The position numbers and the translations under genes are program-made. The notes under the pieces were generated by a model. It did no database searches and was not told the DNA's origin. It saw nothing but the letters and a program-made list of their open reading frames with translations. Of a DNA stretch of 64,000 nucleotides, positions 56,601 through 59,600 are shown piece after piece. This DNA is from Acanthopleura granulata (taxonomy: Eukaryota; Mollusca; Polyplacophora; Chitonida; Chitonidae). Every line of letters starts with the position of its first letter. The first letter of the stretch is position 1. Where the stretch lies: contig JABBOT010000080.1 in NCBI GenBank assembly GCA_016165875.1, forward strand, positions 8,166,172-8,230,171. Reading direction: 5' to 3'.

Positions 56601-59600
56601 AGAGGAATTGTATTTATGTATTCATTTCCACAGTTGTCCTGAATCTTTAAGATACCTACATACAGAAATACATGCTGCACATAAAGCGTTCTCTTGCAGA
56701 AAATCCGCTGTTACATACATGGCGCTCCACATCCCCCAGTGACCTTGACCTTGACTGGCATGTGCACGACCTTGCCTGCAGTCAAGGAGGTGACTCACTT
56801 CTCAACACACGTCCGTCAAAAGGACGTCAAACAGTTGCCCATCTCAAACAAAACTAACCAGACATGGAACCTGAAGCCGATCATTGATGGAGAGCACTGG
56901 TCAGGGCCCGTAACTCTAACTGTGGAACCTCAGCAGACGAAGACCTATGAGATCACCTATCATCCACTGACCATGACCCCAGAGGGAAAGAAACACCAGG
57001 TGAGCAACTTTTTTTTTCTTTGAGAGAGCTACTTCTCGCAAAGAATATTTTGCTTTAAATGTATATATCAAGACAACTGTGTTAATAAAGTTTATGAGTA
57101 ATGACTTCATGAAGAAAAAGGGAGCCTCTTTTTCATCATTTTTGTAACTAACTTTAATCACTTTAAATGTAATTACAGGTAATTCTGACATGATTGCAGG
57201 GGAAATTTTCAAGAAAATCAGAAACTGTTTTTTGTCAAAGTTACCTAGTTTCTTTATTTATGTAGGAAGCCACTGCCTTTTACCATTTACTCTGACCGTC
57301 TGCCGACATAAATTTTATAGCCAAAGTCCTGTAGCTGAACCTGCCTTAATTTGTTTCAAAATTTAGATTGTTGTGTAGTATATAGCACGAAATTATACAC
57401 CTTGTATAATACAGAAATGATAAAATAATTGTATAGCCACAAAGCCTGATCAGTTTTGCAGGCACTGATGGGAATTTTTCTGCAAGTTTTGAGGTTAGGT
57501 AGATATTTATAAATAAGTAGACTTTGAATCTATAGATTTTAGGTTTAGATGTATTATAGAGATATCTCAAGCCCAACTCATGTAGGCCTCCTCTTGGGTT
57601 GTATGTGGGAAGATCTGCGGACAACCTGCAGATGGTCTTGAATTCCCCTCTGGCTCTGCCCGGTTTCCTCCCACCATAATGCTTGCCATCGTTTGTATAA
57701 GTGAAATATTCTTCATAATGGCGTAAAACACCAATGAAATAAATAAATAATTATCAAGATATCAGTGCTTAAAACTCTCCACACATGTTGCCGTTGCAGG
57801 GCTCCATTTTCTTCCCCATCCCTGATGGTACTGGCATCATGTTTAATGTGACCGGCACCTCTGAACCCCCCAAGGCTAACAACCGCATCAGCAGGGAGGT
57901 GCCATGCAAAACCAACTACACAGAGACTCTCCCTGTAGAGAACTGGCTGAAAAAGCCACAAAGGTGAGTACATGGGAATTTAATATGGTTAATTTGGTAA
58001 TGTCATATTTCACCTTACGGTCATCTTCTTTTTAGTCATACATTTTGCTTGATTCTGATTGATTCATCCAGTGCATTTTTACAGGCCAAGTTTTTAAGTG
58101 AAATACAGTTTGCCCTATGGCAAGATTTGTCTCCCCTGGGAGCTATTTCTCAAACTGGTCGTAATGTTAGGCCAGTTGCAACTATGAAGGCGGCGCATGC
58201 CGTCAGTATGGGTTGTCATGGTGATTAGGCTGCCATAACGTTGCGATCCCTTTGAGACACAGCACTCTGATGTTTTAATGTTTGATTTTAGGACAGGGAA
58301 TTTTAAACTTCCTTCTCTTCAAAACATGTCACTCAGGAAAGGTTACAAAGATACAACCAGCCAGCTTAACAGTTGTGATTTCTAATCTGTTTTGTATGAT
58401 ATTTATGTGAATGTTTAAGTTCATTTTGAACCTGACCCTTATTTTTTGTTTGTTTCTTTTTACCTGAAATGCAAAGTTGTGTGTGCACCTCCTGATGTTG
58501 TTTATCATCTGTTATTATTTTAAAGATTCCGTGTGCAAATAGACTCCCTGAGGTATGACAAGTTAGACGTGGGTACAACCATCAAGGGAATGGAATACAT
58601 CGATGTCCCATCCAATAGCAAGAAGGACTACAAACTACATTTCCACGCTTACAAGGAAGTCACCTCTCAAGTCAAGGTATATGGGTACATTGTACAACTT
58701 CAGTTTGAACTGAATTCCCATTAATTACATTCAATGAGAATGGCATGCACATGTAGTTACCTGTATATGTGTTAGGATCAGTCACCTAACAGCGTTTTGT
58801 GTGTATCTTGCCGTCAGAAGGAGAGAGTCCATCTCGAGAGTCAAAAGGCAGAGTTCATGTCACATGACTTTGAGTCACGCAACATTTACTGAGAAACAAA
58901 GTAGGATGTGCTGAGAGATTTCTTTGGATGACTCAGTTAGGTTAGCCTGTGTCTAGGTTGAACTGGTTGTAGTATTGAAAGAGGTCAAGGGATCTTCGGT
59001 ATCAAAGCAGAAAAGAAACCTTGACGTTGTGAAGATGTGGAATCTGTGAGTCGATTATCCTCAGTCTGTCTGCATAACCATTACCCACTGCATTGCCCTC
59101 ATAAAGTGTCTGTGTGTCGGGGGTGGGGGGGTAATATTTTCAGGACATTTTCTCGTCATTAATAGTCTCTAGAGAGACTGTATGCAAGGTCACAATTTCT
59201 TTGATTTTCTTCTACTTGTGTTTTGTTTTTTTTTTTTTTACATATATTTTGGACCATTTGATCTAAACCATAAGCATCACACTTTGACCATAATGCGCTG
59301 TACGTGTGAGTACACACGGCAGTATCGGAGATTCACCAGAAAGCCCTGAAACATAAACAGTATAACTTCATAGTCTTGAATTTAGTCCTGAGTCAGTTTT
59401 CTGAGAAAATCTATATCAGGCATTGAATACTGAGCTTCTTTCTTCCCTGTAGGTGACCTTCACTAACGAGCAGACTAACGAGTACCAATTTTACGAGGTG
59501 GTGTTCCGTTCCACTCGCCCCGGGGTGATAGCCAGCATTGACCTGGCGACCCCTGTCAGGCAGAGCGTGCCCTACACCATCCTCATGGAGAACCCGCTCA

